Below, piece after piece: positions 27,070 to 36,942 of a stretch of DNA of 64,000 nt (position 1 is its first letter; each line of letters begins with the position of its first letter). The notes below the pieces were generated by a model, which was not told the origin of the DNA, searched no databases, and saw only the letters and a program-made list of their open reading frames with translations. The stretch is from the NCBI RefSeq assembly GCF_014897815.1, contig NZ_JABUZG010000071.1:62001-126000 (forward strand). The letters run 5' to 3'. This stretch comes from Psychrobacter sp. PG1 (GTDB lineage Bacteria > Pseudomonadota > Gammaproteobacteria > Pseudomonadales > Moraxellaceae). A program made the translations under genes and the position numbers.

Positions 27070-27579
27070 ATGTTTACTGTTCCTGTATTAGATATTAAAT
27101 CTGATCCGTTAGATGTGCTATTGGCCGTGATTGGCTATCGTTTGTCCATGCTTGCTGATAGTGATAACGAAGATGTGAAAGCACTATTCGCTGATCGCAA
27201 TGTGACGATTGAGCTTGCCAGCACTGAAGCGGATATCGCCCGTTATTTTGTCTTTGATAATGGTAGCTTCAGCCAATACAGTGGTCATGCTAAAAAAGCA
27301 GACCTCACCATCAATTTCAAGGATTCGATGACAGGTGTTAAGCTTTTGACCAAAGGCAATCTTCCTGCCTTTATGACTGCTGTACAAGAAGGCAACCTCA
27401 GCATCGAAGGCGATTACAGCCTAATGATGTGGTTCAATAAACTTGCTAAGCATATCGTGCCAGCTGTTCCAGAAGAATGTAAACCTTATATCCAAAAAGC
27501 CAAGCCTTATGCTTATAAAGCACAAAAACTTGCCAATCATTGGATTGGGGTTGCTAAGCATAAACTTGGTAAATCATAA
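27070..27579 (+). CDS. SCP2 sterol-binding domain protein
   Basis: A 169-residue protein with an SCP2/UbiJ-type lipid-binding fold: a central ADLTINFKDSMTGVKLLTKGNLPAFMTAVQEGNLSIEGDYSLMMWFNKLA block typical of SCP2-like proteins that bind hydrophobic ligands. In proteobacteria relatives include UbiJ/UbiT, accessory factors for ubiquinone synthesis, but no ubi genes adjoin, so a specific assignment is not made. Strong RBS (TTAGGAG) before the ATG. Own terminator at 27667-27703. Confidence 0.82.
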   Translation: MFTVPVLDIKSDPLDVLLAVIGYRLSMLADSDNEDVKALFADRNVTIELASTEADIARYFVFDNGSFSQYSGHAKKADLTINFKDSMTGVKLLTKGNLPAFMTAVQEGNLSIEGDYSLMMWFNKLAKHIVPAVPEECKPYIQKAKPYAYKAQKLANHWIGVAKHKLGKS

Positions 27580-27666
27580 CGTAAATAGATCGACGTAAAT
27601 AAAGAAAACAGATCACGATTATTTAGCGCTCAGTTACTTTACTCTTTCGCAGTGTTCTGATTTTCT

Positions 27667-27704
27667 AAAAAGGTTGCGGTATACTATATCGCAGCCTTTT
27701 TTAT
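27667..27704 (+). terminator. Terminator of the SCP2-domain gene
   Basis: AAAAAGGTTGCG and CGCAGCCTTTTTT arms with a short loop and T run. Confidence 0.88.
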
Positions 27705-27794
27705 TATCTAAAATTTTATGGCTTTACACACAACTCTTTTAACCACTATTCTCTTAAAAATGATTGTTTCAAAAACTATTATAAAAGGAATTAT

Positions 27795-28973
27795 ATGATG
27801 GCAGGATTACTTAACATCTCAGAGCCTAATGCCAGTAGCCCCACTGACACATTCAATAATAAAAATAACAGCCACAGCGGCTTGAACAATGACTTTTTAA
27901 ACAACTTAACAATGGATGCCAGCAAAGCCAGTCAACAAATGGCCCGTAAGCATAGCCGCGAAGAAATCGCCGAACTGTTTGATTTGCCTTTAATGGATTT
28001 GTTGTTGCAAGCGCAAACGATACATCGGGCGCACTTCACTGCCAATGAAGTACAAATCAGTACTTTGTTATCGATCAAAACAGGTAACTGCCCCGAAGAT
28101 TGTGGCTATTGCTCACAGTCAGGTCACCACCGCGATACCACCAAACTACAAGCAGAGAAGCGCATAGAAGTCGATAAAGTCATTGCTGCGGCCAAACGTG
28201 CCAAAGCCAGTGGCTCGTCACGCTTTTGTATGGGTGCAGCATGGAAACATCCAAGTGCCAAAGACATGCCCTATGTGGTTGAGCTGATCAAAGAAGTCAA
28301 GGCCTTGGGACTTGAAACCTGTATGACCCTTGGTATGCTAGATACCAATCAAGCGACGCAACTGGCGGATGCTGGACTCGATTATTACAATCATAATCTA
28401 GATACCTCACGTCGTTATTATGAGCAAGTCGTCAGCACACGCAGCTATGACGAGCGCTTAGATACCATAGACAACGTGCGTAACTCAGGCATCAATGTCT
28501 GTAGCGGCAATATCGTCGGTATGGGTGAAAGCCGTGACGACCGTATCGATTGGGTACATGAGCTGCTAAAAATGCCCAAAGCGCCAGAGTCAATTCCGGT
28601 CAACTTGCTTGTGCCCATTAAAGGCACACCAATTGGCGACAAAGTATTGGCAGAAGGTCAACTGTCAGTGATTGAATGGATTCGTACTATTGCCGTAGCA
28701 CGTATTTGCTGCCCGACCAGCTATGTGCGTTTGTCTGCTGGTCGTGAGAGCTTGTCCGACTCTGAGCAAGCCTTGGCCTTTATGGCAGGTGCCAACTCAT
28801 TCTTTTATGGCGATAAACTGCTGACTACTGGCAATGCAAGCCAATCAGGCGATGACAGACTCATGCGTGAGCTTGGTCTAACAAAGCAATTTGCCGCGCC
28901 AAGAGCGCCCAAAGTATTGCCTGTGATGGATGCGATGAGTGGTCATCAATCGCAAGTAATGATGGCAGAGTAG
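27795..28973 (+). CDS. bioB: Biotin synthase
   Basis: A 392-residue radical-SAM enzyme that inserts sulfur into dethiobiotin. The radical-SAM cysteines are C99-x3-C103-x2-C106 ([14 protein letters not shown]), followed by conserved blocks [39 protein letters not shown], and the C-terminal [36 protein letters not shown] with the Arg ligand of the second Fe-S cluster. The N-terminus is about 45 residues longer than E. coli BioB, Asn/Ser-rich and poorly conserved; an internal start near M40 cannot be excluded. RBS AAAAGGAATT before ATGATG favours 27795. No other bio genes are nearby. Confidence 0.96.
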   Translation: MMAGLLNISEPNASSPTDTFNNKNNSHSGLNNDFLNNLTMDASKASQQMARKHSREEIAELFDLPLMDLLLQAQTIHRAHFTANEVQISTLLSIKTGNCPEDCGYCSQSGHHRDTTKLQAEKRIEVDKVIAAAKRAKASGSSRFCMGAAWKHPSAKDMPYVVELIKEVKALGLETCMTLGMLDTNQATQLADAGLDYYNHNLDTSRRYYEQVVSTRSYDERLDTIDNVRNSGINVCSGNIVGMGESRDDRIDWVHELLKMPKAPESIPVNLLVPIKGTPIGDKVLAEGQLSVIEWIRTIAVARICCPTSYVRLSAGRESLSDSEQALAFMAGANSFFYGDKLLTTGNASQSGDDRLMRELGLTKQFAAPRAPKVLPVMDAMSGHQSQVMMAE

Positions 28974-29062
28974 CGTTTTTTATCGCTACCATTATTGGAT
29001 AATCTGCGCTAAGCTTGCCGACATTATTGATGATAAAATATTAAATCGTAAGAGAGAATGTG

Positions 29063-29497
29063 ATGGCAGATTATTTCAATTGGATTAAAGCGGCGCATAT
29101 TATATCGATGGTCTGCTGGTTTGCTGCGATATTTTATTTGCCACGCTTGTTTGTCTATCATGCGATGAGTGACGACAGCATCAGCCATGAACGCTTTGCT
29201 ATTATGGAGCGCAAGCTCTATCGCGGTATTATGACGCCATCGATGATAGCCACATGGGTCTTCGGTCTATGGATGTTGGGGCTAGGCTGGGAGGTGTATA
29301 AAACCCAAGGCTGGTTACACGTCAAGCTCTTATTAGTGGTGCTACTCTCTGGCTATCACGGTGCTTGTGGCTTTTATCGTAAAAAGCTAATGGATAATCC
29401 GCATTATAAGACGCATAAATTTTGGCGCTGGTTTAACGAAGTACCAGTGTTTGCATTGGTCATTATCGTCATCTTAGTAGTAGTAAAGCCCTTCTAA
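29063..29497 (+). CDS. hemJ: HemJ-type protoporphyrinogen IX oxidase
   Basis: A 144-residue membrane protein with four transmembrane helices. The opening WIKAAHIISMVCWFAAIFYLPRLFVYH, the MERKLYRGIMTPSM block and the ending SGYHGACGFYRKKL then WFNEVP are characteristic of HemJ (the YfcF-unrelated, oxygen-independent type), which oxidises protoporphyrinogen IX in heme synthesis and carries conserved histidines. The ATG at 29063 is preferred to the adjacent GTG at 29060 because of AAGAGAGA spacing. Strong terminator downstream. Confidence 0.88.
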   Translation: MADYFNWIKAAHIISMVCWFAAIFYLPRLFVYHAMSDDSISHERFAIMERKLYRGIMTPSMIATWVFGLWMLGLGWEVYKTQGWLHVKLLLVVLLSGYHGACGFYRKKLMDNPHYKTHKFWRWFNEVPVFALVIIVILVVVKPF

Positions 29498-29549
29498 AAT
29501 CCAGTAAATATGCTCATAACTGATTTTTAGATCTGAATACCTCTAAACT

Positions 29550-29590
29550 AAAAGCGTCCGTTACTTATTAAAGTAACGGACGCTTTTTTT
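29550..29590. terminator. Bidirectional terminator between hemJ and the NlpC/P60-like gene
   Basis: A near-perfect 17-bp stem (AAAAGCGTCCGTTACTT and complement) with an ATTA loop and T run. Confidence 0.95.
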
Positions 29591-29612
29591 AGGACATCAT
29601 AAATATGACACC

Positions 29613-30389
29613 TTAAACACTAGGGCGCATGATTTGATAGACATTACTCAAATCATAAACACGGTAACGCGCAGGTTCGCGGCGGTTTTCGCCCGCATAG
29701 CTGAGGATCAGTGCTTGCTTTGCACGCTCATCAACCCAGCCGACAAACAGTCCACTATGCTCGACGCCATTATAGCCATGATTGATATAATAGAGCCAAT
29801 CCCCAACTTCAATCTCGCCGCTATTGGCATACGGACCTTGACCATAAGTACCTTTATGAATGGTATCACGTGTCACTCCGGCGCGTTTAAACACGGCATT
29901 CAAATAGTCCCAGCAGCCACCTTGAATGATCGTACGCTCGTTCAGCGCCATCTTGCGGGCGGTGCTAACCACTTCACGGGCAGCCAAACTACTTTGCATC
30001 TCCGCACTGCTTAGTAACGGTAAATACTCGCTATCGACATTATCATAATTACCCGATAAAAAAGCGGGCATCACTGCTGGCGCTTGACGCGCTACTTCAG
30101 GATAACGATAGGATGTCTGAATCACTGGTGGAGTACTGGCAGAATTTGAGCGATAAGTTCCTGCACGTTGAATGGTAGAACGCGTACTGACTTTCGCAGA
30201 GGGCACGGCTGAGTACGATGGTGTATAGCGAGCACTAAAATCAGATTGCACAGATTTTTGGGCGATCAGCGCACTCATACTATCGGCATGGGCCTGACCT
30301 ACTAGGCCAACGGTAAATAATAAAAGACTGCACGACGCGGTAACCGACGACGACATAGACAATGACAATGACACAGGCAAACGCGACAT
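29613..30389 (-). CDS. Secreted NlpC/P60-like (CHAP-type) protein
   Basis: A 258-residue exported protein. The start at 30389 was chosen for the RBS AAGGAG 7-8 nt upstream and because it opens a clean signal peptide (MSRLPVSLSLSM... ending near GQAHADS); an in-frame extension to 30476 exists. After a low-complexity Ser/Thr/Pro-rich linker, the C-terminal 100 residues have the papain-like pattern: a Cys in GGCWDYLNAVFKRAG, GEIEVGDWLYYINHGYNGVEHSGLFVGWV with the candidate His, and further residues to YQIMRPSV. This resembles peptidoglycan hydrolases of the NlpC/P60 or CHAP superfamily; cell-wall cleavage is inferred. Confidence 0.7.
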   Translation of the reverse strand: MSRLPVSLSLSMSSSVTASCSLLLFTVGLVGQAHADSMSALIAQKSVQSDFSARYTPSYSAVPSAKVSTRSTIQRAGTYRSNSASTPPVIQTSYRYPEVARQAPAVMPAFLSGNYDNVDSEYLPLLSSAEMQSSLAAREVVSTARKMALNERTIIQGGCWDYLNAVFKRAGVTRDTIHKGTYGQGPYANSGEIEVGDWLYYINHGYNGVEHSGLFVGWVDERAKQALILSYAGENRREPARYRVYDLSNVYQIMRPSV

Positions 30390-30735
30390 GACCAACTCCT
30401 TGTCAATAAAATATAAATGACAACATAAACCATAATAATAGGATGTTCTAATCTTACTTATAAACCATTTAGACATGACGCTGCAAGCATTATTCGGCTC
30501 AAATAGCCGATAAAAGGTATAAAAACACAGACTAATGGTTAGATAAGAGGAGCACGTAGAAAAACGATGGAGAGCTGGCGCTAATTAAAAAGGAAATAGA
30601 ATAAGCAGTTTTAGATTAAATACTGCGTAGATAAAAAATTGCTGAGATAGAATACTGCTGAAATAAAATATTACTGAGAGAAAGTCACTTAGGATTTCAT
30701 AGCTCAATCCAGTAGATGATTGGCTAAGAAATAAG
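30390..30735. other. Intergenic region with degenerate tandem repeat
   Basis: About 345 bp upstream of the NlpC/P60-like gene and past the stop of the next gene. The only structure is the repeat at 30615-30680. Confidence 0.5.
30615..30680. repeat. Degenerate 15-20 bp tandem repeat (ATACTGCTGA type)
   Basis: Four decayed units, each carrying a TACTGC-, TTGCTGAG-, TACTGCTGA- or TTACTGAGAG-like core separated by A-rich linkers. They lie between the two minus-strand genes. Confidence 0.6.
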
Positions 30736-31227
30736 TTAATCGTTACTCATTTTGATATTCACATGGCGCTTGCCCAATGCTTGACCCTGCAAAATAGCTT
30801 TGGCAGCGGTTGCCTCTTGGATACTATCAAAGCCGCTAATATGGTATTTGCGTATATCATCACAATCAACAATCTGTAACTGCTCACCAATAAGCATGAT
30901 TTTATCACCGTCGGTCAACTGAATATGCTCACGCTTACCTTGATTGTCATGCACCAGCTCACCAGCACGCAGCCACAAGATGCCGCTGCTGATAACACCA
31001 GCCATGGCTTTTTTCTGTTGTTGACGTTTTCGATTAAAGATAAAACTACCAATAATCAGTAGCGCCAATGCCCCTATAGCCAAGCGCTCAGGCAGCAGAC
31101 TCATTGCCAAAGCAACCGCCACTGCCCCAACCAATAATGCTGAGCCAAACCAAAACATGCCATCATCAGTCGTTTTGGGCTGATCTTGTAGCGTGATTTT
31201 GGCACCATCGTCGGTCAGCTTGAGCAT
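30736..31227 (-). CDS. Hypothetical membrane protein with two transmembrane helices
   Basis: A 163-residue protein with two adjacent transmembrane helices (about residues 24-44 and 47-63), a basic FNRKRQQQKK stretch, then a cytoplasmic domain of about 90 residues with alternating strands (HIQLTDGDKIMLIGEQLQIVDCDDIRKYHISGFDSIQEATAAKAILQG). Not assigned to a family. It lies 77 bp upstream of rph's stop region in reading order before... its own start precedes nothing conserved; the order rph then this gene on the minus strand suggests possible co-transcription. No terminator separates the two. Confidence 0.7.
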   Translation of the reverse strand: MLKLTDDGAKITLQDQPKTTDDGMFWFGSALLVGAVAVALAMSLLPERLAIGALALLIIGSFIFNRKRQQQKKAMAGVISSGILWLRAGELVHDNQGKREHIQLTDGDKIMLIGEQLQIVDCDDIRKYHISGFDSIQEATAAKAILQGQALGKRHVNIKMSND

Positions 31228-31304
31228 GCATGACTACCTGTTACAGAGTAATAAGAAAGTAAAAGTTTAATTAAAATACGATGAGCAAGTAATCATCAAT
31301 AGGA

Positions 31305-32021
31305 CTACCAACCCAAGGCTGTTTTTTGCATGGCAATCAGCTCAGCGATGCCTTTTTCGGCAAGAATCAGCATATCGTCGGCTTGAGCACGAGTAAATGG
31401 CTTTTCTTCCGCTGTTCCTTGTAGCTCAATAAATTCGCCTTTTTGGGTCATAACCACATTCAAATCGGTATCACAGCTGGCATCTTCTTCGTAGTTTAAA
31501 TCTAGATACGCTTTACCGTCTTTCATACCAACAGAGACCGCAGCGACCAAACCAATCAGTGGATCTGCCTTGAGTTTTTTGCTTTTTTGGATACTCTCTA
31601 ATGCATCGATAAGCGCAATAGCAGCCCCCGTCACACTAGCAGTACGAGTACCGCCATCAGCTTGCAAAACATCACAATCAAGATAAATCGTATTTTCACC
31701 CAGCTTACTCAGGTCAATCATCGCTCGTAAGCTACGACCAATCAAACGCTGGATTTCTTGGGTACGACCTGATTGTTTACCACGTGCCGCTTCACGTTGG
31801 TTACGGGTATTGGTCGCGCGTGGCAACATGCCATACTCAGCAGTGATCCAACCTTTGCCTTTACCTTTGAGCCAACGCGGTACGCCAGATTCAACACTAG
31901 CGGTACACAATACTTTGGTATCACCAAAGCTGACTAACACTGACCCTTCGGCATGCTTAGTATAATGGCGCTCAAAGCTGATCGAGCGAAGTTGGTCAAG
32001 CTCACGATTGTCAATACGCAT
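31305..32021 (-). CDS. rph: Ribonuclease PH
   Basis: A 238-residue phosphorolytic 3'-5' exoribonuclease that trims tRNA 3' ends, the same length as E. coli RNase PH. Conserved blocks: [82 protein letters not shown], then [20 protein letters not shown], and TDLNVVMT. The core Arg residues of the phosphate site are present. The downstream membrane protein gene follows at 77 bp. Confidence 0.98.
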   Translation of the reverse strand: MRIDNRELDQLRSISFERHYTKHAEGSVLVSFGDTKVLCTASVESGVPRWLKGKGKGWITAEYGMLPRATNTRNQREAARGKQSGRTQEIQRLIGRSLRAMIDLSKLGENTIYLDCDVLQADGGTRTASVTGAAIALIDALESIQKSKKLKADPLIGLVAAVSVGMKDGKAYLDLNYEEDASCDTDLNVVMTQKGEFIELQGTAEEKPFTRAQADDMLILAEKGIAELIAMQKTALGW

Positions 32022-32179
32022 AAAAATCCCTAGTACAATGTTTTAAAGGCTGTGTCATAAAATGAGGTGTCTGTCATTATGTGGCTAACCATCATTTATC
32101 TAGCAAACTATTAACAAGCTAAAATAAATAATGATTGGATGCCATAGCAGACGTAAATATTGAGATATCCTAACGTGGC

Positions 32180-32220
32180 AGCGGCGCAATAGCAAGATTC
32201 GTTCGAGCTATTGCGCCGCT
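32180..32220. other. Strong GC-rich hairpin between fadD and rph without a T run
   Basis: AGCGGCGCAATAGC and its exact 14-bp complement around a 13-nt loop. Neither strand shows a T tract after it, so it is not a standard terminator; it lies 42 bp past the fadD stop and 159 bp before the rph start (both minus strand). Confidence 0.8.
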
Positions 32221-32262
32221 ACTTGAGCCAGTCATTGGCTTAACAAAGAAATAGCACCAACT

Positions 32263-34035
32263 TTATTCTAACCCTTCCATCTTACGCAATTCTTTACGCA
32301 GGATTTTACCCACGTTTGATTTTGGTAATTCATCGACGAACTGTATGTGACGCGGACGCTTGTAACCAGTCAGTTGCTTTTTGCCAAAATCAAGCAACTC
32401 TTGCTCAGTCACATCGCCTTTTTTGACCACAAACAACTTGGGCTCTTCACCGCGGTCATCGTTTGGAATACCGATAGCGCCGCATTCTACCACAGCTGGA
32501 TGCTCGCTCATGGCTTCTTCAATTTCGTTCGGATAAACGTTAAAACCAGAGACCAAAATCATGTCTTTTTTGCGATCAACGATTTTGATAAAGCCTTTTT
32601 CGTCCATAATACCGATATCGCCAGTTTTCAGAAAGCCATTGGCAGTAAACGTTTCAGCTGTTTCCTCTGGACGATTTTGATAACCTATCATCACCTGCGG
32701 CCCTTTGACACAAATCTCGCCGCGATCACCCAATGCGACTTCATTTTCATCATCATCGATTAGTATTATATCGGTGCTAGAGGCAGGGATACCAATTTTA
32801 CCCGTGAATTCAGCAATGGTCATCGGGTTAAAAGCAGCCACTGGTGAAGTTTCTGACAAACCATAACCTTCCACGATAGGCAGACCAGTGATTTTATGCC
32901 ACTCTTTTGCCACGCTTGGCAAGACAGACATACCGCCACCGATAGACGCTTTTAGGTTAGAGAAATCTAAGTCTGCAAAGCCGTCTTTGTGTACTAGACC
33001 GTTGAACAAAGTATTCACCGCAGGGATAAAGGCGGGTTTGTATTTGGCCATCTCTTTAATCAAACCATCCAAATCACGAGGGTTTGGGATAAGCAAGCCT
33101 GCATAACCTCGGTACATGCCATACATGCCGCAGACCATAAATGAGAATACATGATATAGCGGTAGTGCCGTCAGGATGACATCATTGGCATCAACATCAT
33201 CATCAAATGCACTGTCCATCAATGCACTAATCTGTAGCATATTGGCAACTAAGTTACCGTGGGACAGCATTGCACCTTTGGCAACCCCTGTCGTACCGCC
33301 CGTATATTGCAATAATGCCACGTCGCTTAAATTCAAATCAGGGCGCTTATATTTGCTGGCTGATACTGCATTTAAAGCGTGCTTAAAACTCACGCTGTTT
33401 GGCAGACTATAAGCCGGAATCATTTTTTTGACATGGCGCGCAACGAGGTTAACGACGGCTCCTTTCACTGCTCCTAGCATATCGCCAATCTTACAAACGA
33501 TGACATGCTCAACCTGACCTTTGTCTTCTGCCTCTTGATAGGTGTTCGCAAAGTTCTCTACGATGAATAGGGCTTTGGTGCCACTATCATGCAGCTGATG
33601 CGATAACTCTCGGCTGGTATATAAAGGGTTGACGTTGACCAACACCATACCTGCACGGATGATCCCCAAAGCAACCACTGGATATTGCAGGAGGTTGGGC
33701 ATCATCACCCCAACTTTATCACCTGTTACCAAGCCTAATGACTGTAAATAACTGGCAATTTGGCGACTGTATAAATCCAATTCCTTAAAACTAATCGATG
33801 CACCCATACAAATATAAGCCGTTTTTTTCCCATAACGGCTAAAGTTACGCTCAAACACATCAAGTAAAGAGGTATTGTCATCAGGCATATCGATAGTCGC
33901 ATCAATGCCATAACGCTCATAAGTTTTCAACCAGGGGCTGTCACTATCTATCGTCGGCATAGTAGGAAATACGCTGTCTTTATTATTCATTGCAGCGTTA
34001 TCGTTTGTGATCTCTTTATTGATACTGTCGGTCAT
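32263..34035 (-). CDS. fadD: Long-chain fatty acid-CoA ligase, FadD-like (copy 1)
   Basis: A 590-residue AMP-forming acyl-CoA synthetase that activates fatty acids for beta-oxidation and lipid use. Motifs: P-loop-like YTGGTTGVAKGAMLSH, the GYGLSETSPV motif, and the C-terminal GFLKTGDIG, IVDRKKDMILVSGFNVYPNEIEE and SNVGKILRK with the catalytic lysine. It starts with a 30-residue Asn/Asp-rich tail absent from copy 2. Tandem paralogue of the next gene, 600 bp away; sequence is clearly diverged, suggesting an old duplication. Confidence 0.93.
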   Translation of the reverse strand: MTDSINKEITNDNAAMNNKDSVFPTMPTIDSDSPWLKTYERYGIDATIDMPDDNTSLLDVFERNFSRYGKKTAYICMGASISFKELDLYSRQIASYLQSLGLVTGDKVGVMMPNLLQYPVVALGIIRAGMVLVNVNPLYTSRELSHQLHDSGTKALFIVENFANTYQEAEDKGQVEHVIVCKIGDMLGAVKGAVVNLVARHVKKMIPAYSLPNSVSFKHALNAVSASKYKRPDLNLSDVALLQYTGGTTGVAKGAMLSHGNLVANMLQISALMDSAFDDDVDANDVILTALPLYHVFSFMVCGMYGMYRGYAGLLIPNPRDLDGLIKEMAKYKPAFIPAVNTLFNGLVHKDGFADLDFSNLKASIGGGMSVLPSVAKEWHKITGLPIVEGYGLSETSPVAAFNPMTIAEFTGKIGIPASSTDIILIDDDENEVALGDRGEICVKGPQVMIGYQNRPEETAETFTANGFLKTGDIGIMDEKGFIKIVDRKKDMILVSGFNVYPNEIEEAMSEHPAVVECGAIGIPNDDRGEEPKLFVVKKGDVTEQELLDFGKKQLTGYKRPRHIQFVDELPKSNVGKILRKELRKMEGLE

Positions 34036-34643
34036 AATTTTCCCTAAATGTTACCGTTAAAAACGTAGAATAATCTAATGAAAACACCATTATTTTTTGT
34101 GATTGATCAATGACAGCAGAAGCTTGTGAATAAAAAACGTGGTAACAAAAAAGGTTTATCACTTACAAGCTTTGTCAATCAGAGCGCAACGTTAAGTCCT
34201 TAATAAATAGCACAATAACTCGGCATTGCCGAATTAAAAACCCCTTTATCCCTGATAGTTTTATCAGAGATATAGCGCAAAACTAACGTCATCTCGTCGA
34301 TAAATAAACAAATATGTCGGTAAGCACTATAGCAGTTTTGCTAAAAATTCTCTATCTCTACCTGACTGGGTCATAGCGACAAAAAAAGCAATAAATACAA
34401 AAAATGATAAGGCAGCATACCAGCAACCTTACCATTTTTGGATCACGACACCCAGTATCACAACCACCACTATCACGACGACTTAGCATCCTGATAGTTT
34501 CTTTCAGATTTAGTTCGTAGCGTTAGTTTGTAGCGTTAATTTTTATCATTAGTATCGTGGTGACTTATCATGATGACTTTACGAGTGCCTAACAAACAGT
34601 AGCAGACACTCATAAAAATACTCTGCCGCTGAAAGCTAGCTGA
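34036..34643. other. Intergenic region between the two fadD paralogues
   Basis: About 610 bp with the promoter of copy 1 and the terminator of copy 2 (listed). A short TCGGCATTGCCGA palindrome lies at 34220-34232 and a CTGATA-GTTT-TATCAG hairpin near 34252. No ORF of note. Confidence 0.5.
34400..34440 (-). terminator. Probable terminator after fadD copy 2
   Basis: AAAAATG-TAAGG and CCTTA-CATTTTT arms around a 15-nt loop, about 200 bp past the stop codon. Confidence 0.5.
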
Positions 34644-36371
34644 TTAACCGTGGTTCTTTTCTTCCAGCACGCGCAAATCTTTGTGCAAAATCTTACCGAC
34701 ATTTGACTTTGGTAGCTCATCGATGAACTCAACATAACGAGGACGCTTATAACCAGTTAAATTCTCTTTGCTATAAGCAAGCACTTCTTCTTTAGTCAAA
34801 CTGTCATCACTACGCACGACATAAATCTTTGGCACTTCGCCGCTCTTTTCATCTTCGATACCAATGACGCCGCATTCCAAAATCTTTGGATGACCTGACA
34901 TCACATCTTCGACTTCGTTTGGATAGACGTTAAAGCCAGATACCAAAATCATATTCTTTTTACGATCAACGATTTTAAAGTAGCCTTCTTCATCCATCAC
35001 GCCGATATCACCCGTACGGAAATAACCGTCAGACGTCATGACTTCAGCAGTAGCATCATCACGTTTCCAGTAGCCTTTCATCACTTGTGGACCACGAACA
35101 CAAATCTCACCACGCTCACCCAGTGCGACCTCATTGCCTTCTTCGTCCAAGATAGCCATGTCTGTCGCAGGCATCGGTAGACCAATATTGCCTGAGAATT
35201 CACCCGTACCTTCTGGGTTTGCTGACGCCACAGGTGAAGTCTCTGACAGACCATAGCCTTGTACGATCACATTACCAGTAATTTTTTGCCATTTGTCAGC
35301 GGTGTCTTTTAATACTGCCATGCCGCCACCCATCGACATCTCAAGCTTGCTATGATCTAAGGCTTTAAATGGATCGCTATTTGCTAAAGCATTAAACAGC
35401 GTATTGACCGCTGGGAAAAACGCTGGTGGATAATCTTTGTAAGCTTTGATTAAGCTTGCGCCATCACGTGGGTTTGGTACCAGTAACCCGATACAGCCGC
35501 GATATAAGCCAAACATGCCGCAAACGGTAAACGAGAAAATATGATATAGCGGCAAGGCAGTCATGATAACTGGCTGCTCATCCATACCTTCAAACTTATC
35601 AAAAGCATCGCCAAGATAGGTATCACATTGAATCAGGTTGGCGACTAAATTACCATGCGTGAGCATTGCACCTTTAGCGACACCGGTCGTACCACCGGTA
35701 TATTGCAAAACGGCAATATCATCAAGGCAGATGTTATCTGGACGTTTGTAATTTTTGGCTGAGAAGCGATTCAGTGCTGTTTTGAAGCTGGTGCTGGTTT
35801 TAAGATTATAGTCAGGTACAAGCTTCTTCACGTGACGCACGACCATATTGACGATAAAGCCTTTTAATGGACTCATCAAATCACCCATCGAGGTCACGAT
35901 GACATGGTCAACCAAGTCCTTACCAATGTCTTCATAGGTTTTGGCGAAGTTTTCTAAAATAAATAATGCTTTGGTATCAGAGTCTGTTAGTTGATGCTCA
36001 AGCTCTTTTGAGGTGTAAAGCGGGTTAACGTTAACCAAGGTCATGCCAGCACGCAGCACACCCAATACGGCAACCGGTAGCTGCAAAATATTTGGCATCA
36101 TGACGCCGACTTTATCGCCTTTTTTTAACCCAAGTGATTGCAAGTAGGCAGCAATTTGTTTGCTATAACGATCTAAATCTTCGTAGGAGAGTTTTGCATC
36201 CATACAGACAAACGCTGTCTTGCCAGCGTGCTTCGTAAAATTCTGCTCAAATATATCGATTAAAGAAGTATTAGCAGCTGGCATCTCAATGTCGTATTGA
36301 ATACCAAGCTTTTCATAAGTTTTGATCCATACTTTATCGTTACGACGAATTAGGTTACTGTGATTTTCCAT
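34644..36371 (-). CDS. fadD: Long-chain fatty acid-CoA ligase, FadD-like (copy 2)
   Basis: A 575-residue acyl-CoA synthetase with the same motifs as the neighbour: YTGGTTGVAKGAMLTH, GYGLSETSPVAS, GYFRTGDIG, IVDRKKNMILVSGFNVYPNEVED and SNVGKILHK. Length fits E. coli FadD (561). RBS GAGAAAAG before the ATG. The tandem pair may differ in chain length or regulation; the sequence does not decide. Promoter lies in the 570-bp gap shared with divergent parC. Confidence 0.95.
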   Translation of the reverse strand: MENHSNLIRRNDKVWIKTYEKLGIQYDIEMPAANTSLIDIFEQNFTKHAGKTAFVCMDAKLSYEDLDRYSKQIAAYLQSLGLKKGDKVGVMMPNILQLPVAVLGVLRAGMTLVNVNPLYTSKELEHQLTDSDTKALFILENFAKTYEDIGKDLVDHVIVTSMGDLMSPLKGFIVNMVVRHVKKLVPDYNLKTSTSFKTALNRFSAKNYKRPDNICLDDIAVLQYTGGTTGVAKGAMLTHGNLVANLIQCDTYLGDAFDKFEGMDEQPVIMTALPLYHIFSFTVCGMFGLYRGCIGLLVPNPRDGASLIKAYKDYPPAFFPAVNTLFNALANSDPFKALDHSKLEMSMGGGMAVLKDTADKWQKITGNVIVQGYGLSETSPVASANPEGTGEFSGNIGLPMPATDMAILDEEGNEVALGERGEICVRGPQVMKGYWKRDDATAEVMTSDGYFRTGDIGVMDEEGYFKIVDRKKNMILVSGFNVYPNEVEDVMSGHPKILECGVIGIEDEKSGEVPKIYVVRSDDSLTKEEVLAYSKENLTGYKRPRYVEFIDELPKSNVGKILHKDLRVLEEKNHG

Positions 36372-36942
36372 AATCTTTTCTCTCCTAGTAATAGTACGCT
36401 ACCGTCAACCCATGCGAATCACAGTGTGATAAAAATATAAAAACTCAGCGCGCAGGCTTGTCATCGTAATAGCAGGCTTGGCTGTGAGGCAATCATATGG
36501 TGATGAGCAAACAATATAGCGGTAAATAGCCCTCTGTTCATTAACATACACACTTTATACAGACTACTCAATATAAAAGATTGCTACTTGAGTTCGCAAA
36601 CTGTCTTGACGGTCAATAATGTCATAGTTATCAAAACCTTAATAGCGATAAGCGATAATTTTTCAGCGATTTATTAGCGAACATTTATTCATTAATACTC
36701 TTTATAGTGTTTTATCGTTAACTATTTTTTACCTTTACTATCAAGGGCAGTAGCAAGCTCTGTTAAGGTCACAAAGTTACGCTGTGTACTCTCTTTATCA
36801 TTACCCGGCACGTCACGACCTGTCGTCTATTCTGACTTATGCCTTTTTAATTTTGCCAATATCCTTTACGATAGCGCTATCCTATTTGTACGCTTGCACC
36901 AATTATCTATACCTATTAAAACTGATAAGTGAACCCTATTTT
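36372..36942. other. Divergent intergenic region fadD copy 2 / parC
   Basis: About 570 bp holding both promoters. The parC frame is open from a GTG at 36784, encoding a hydrophobic stretch without similarity to ParC, so this part is counted as leader. No hairpin or RNA gene was identified. Confidence 0.5.

Noticed and set aside
36784..36942. In-frame N-terminal extension of parC from a GTG
   Set aside because: The added 53 residues are hydrophobic and unlike ParC; the ATG at 36943 fits family length.
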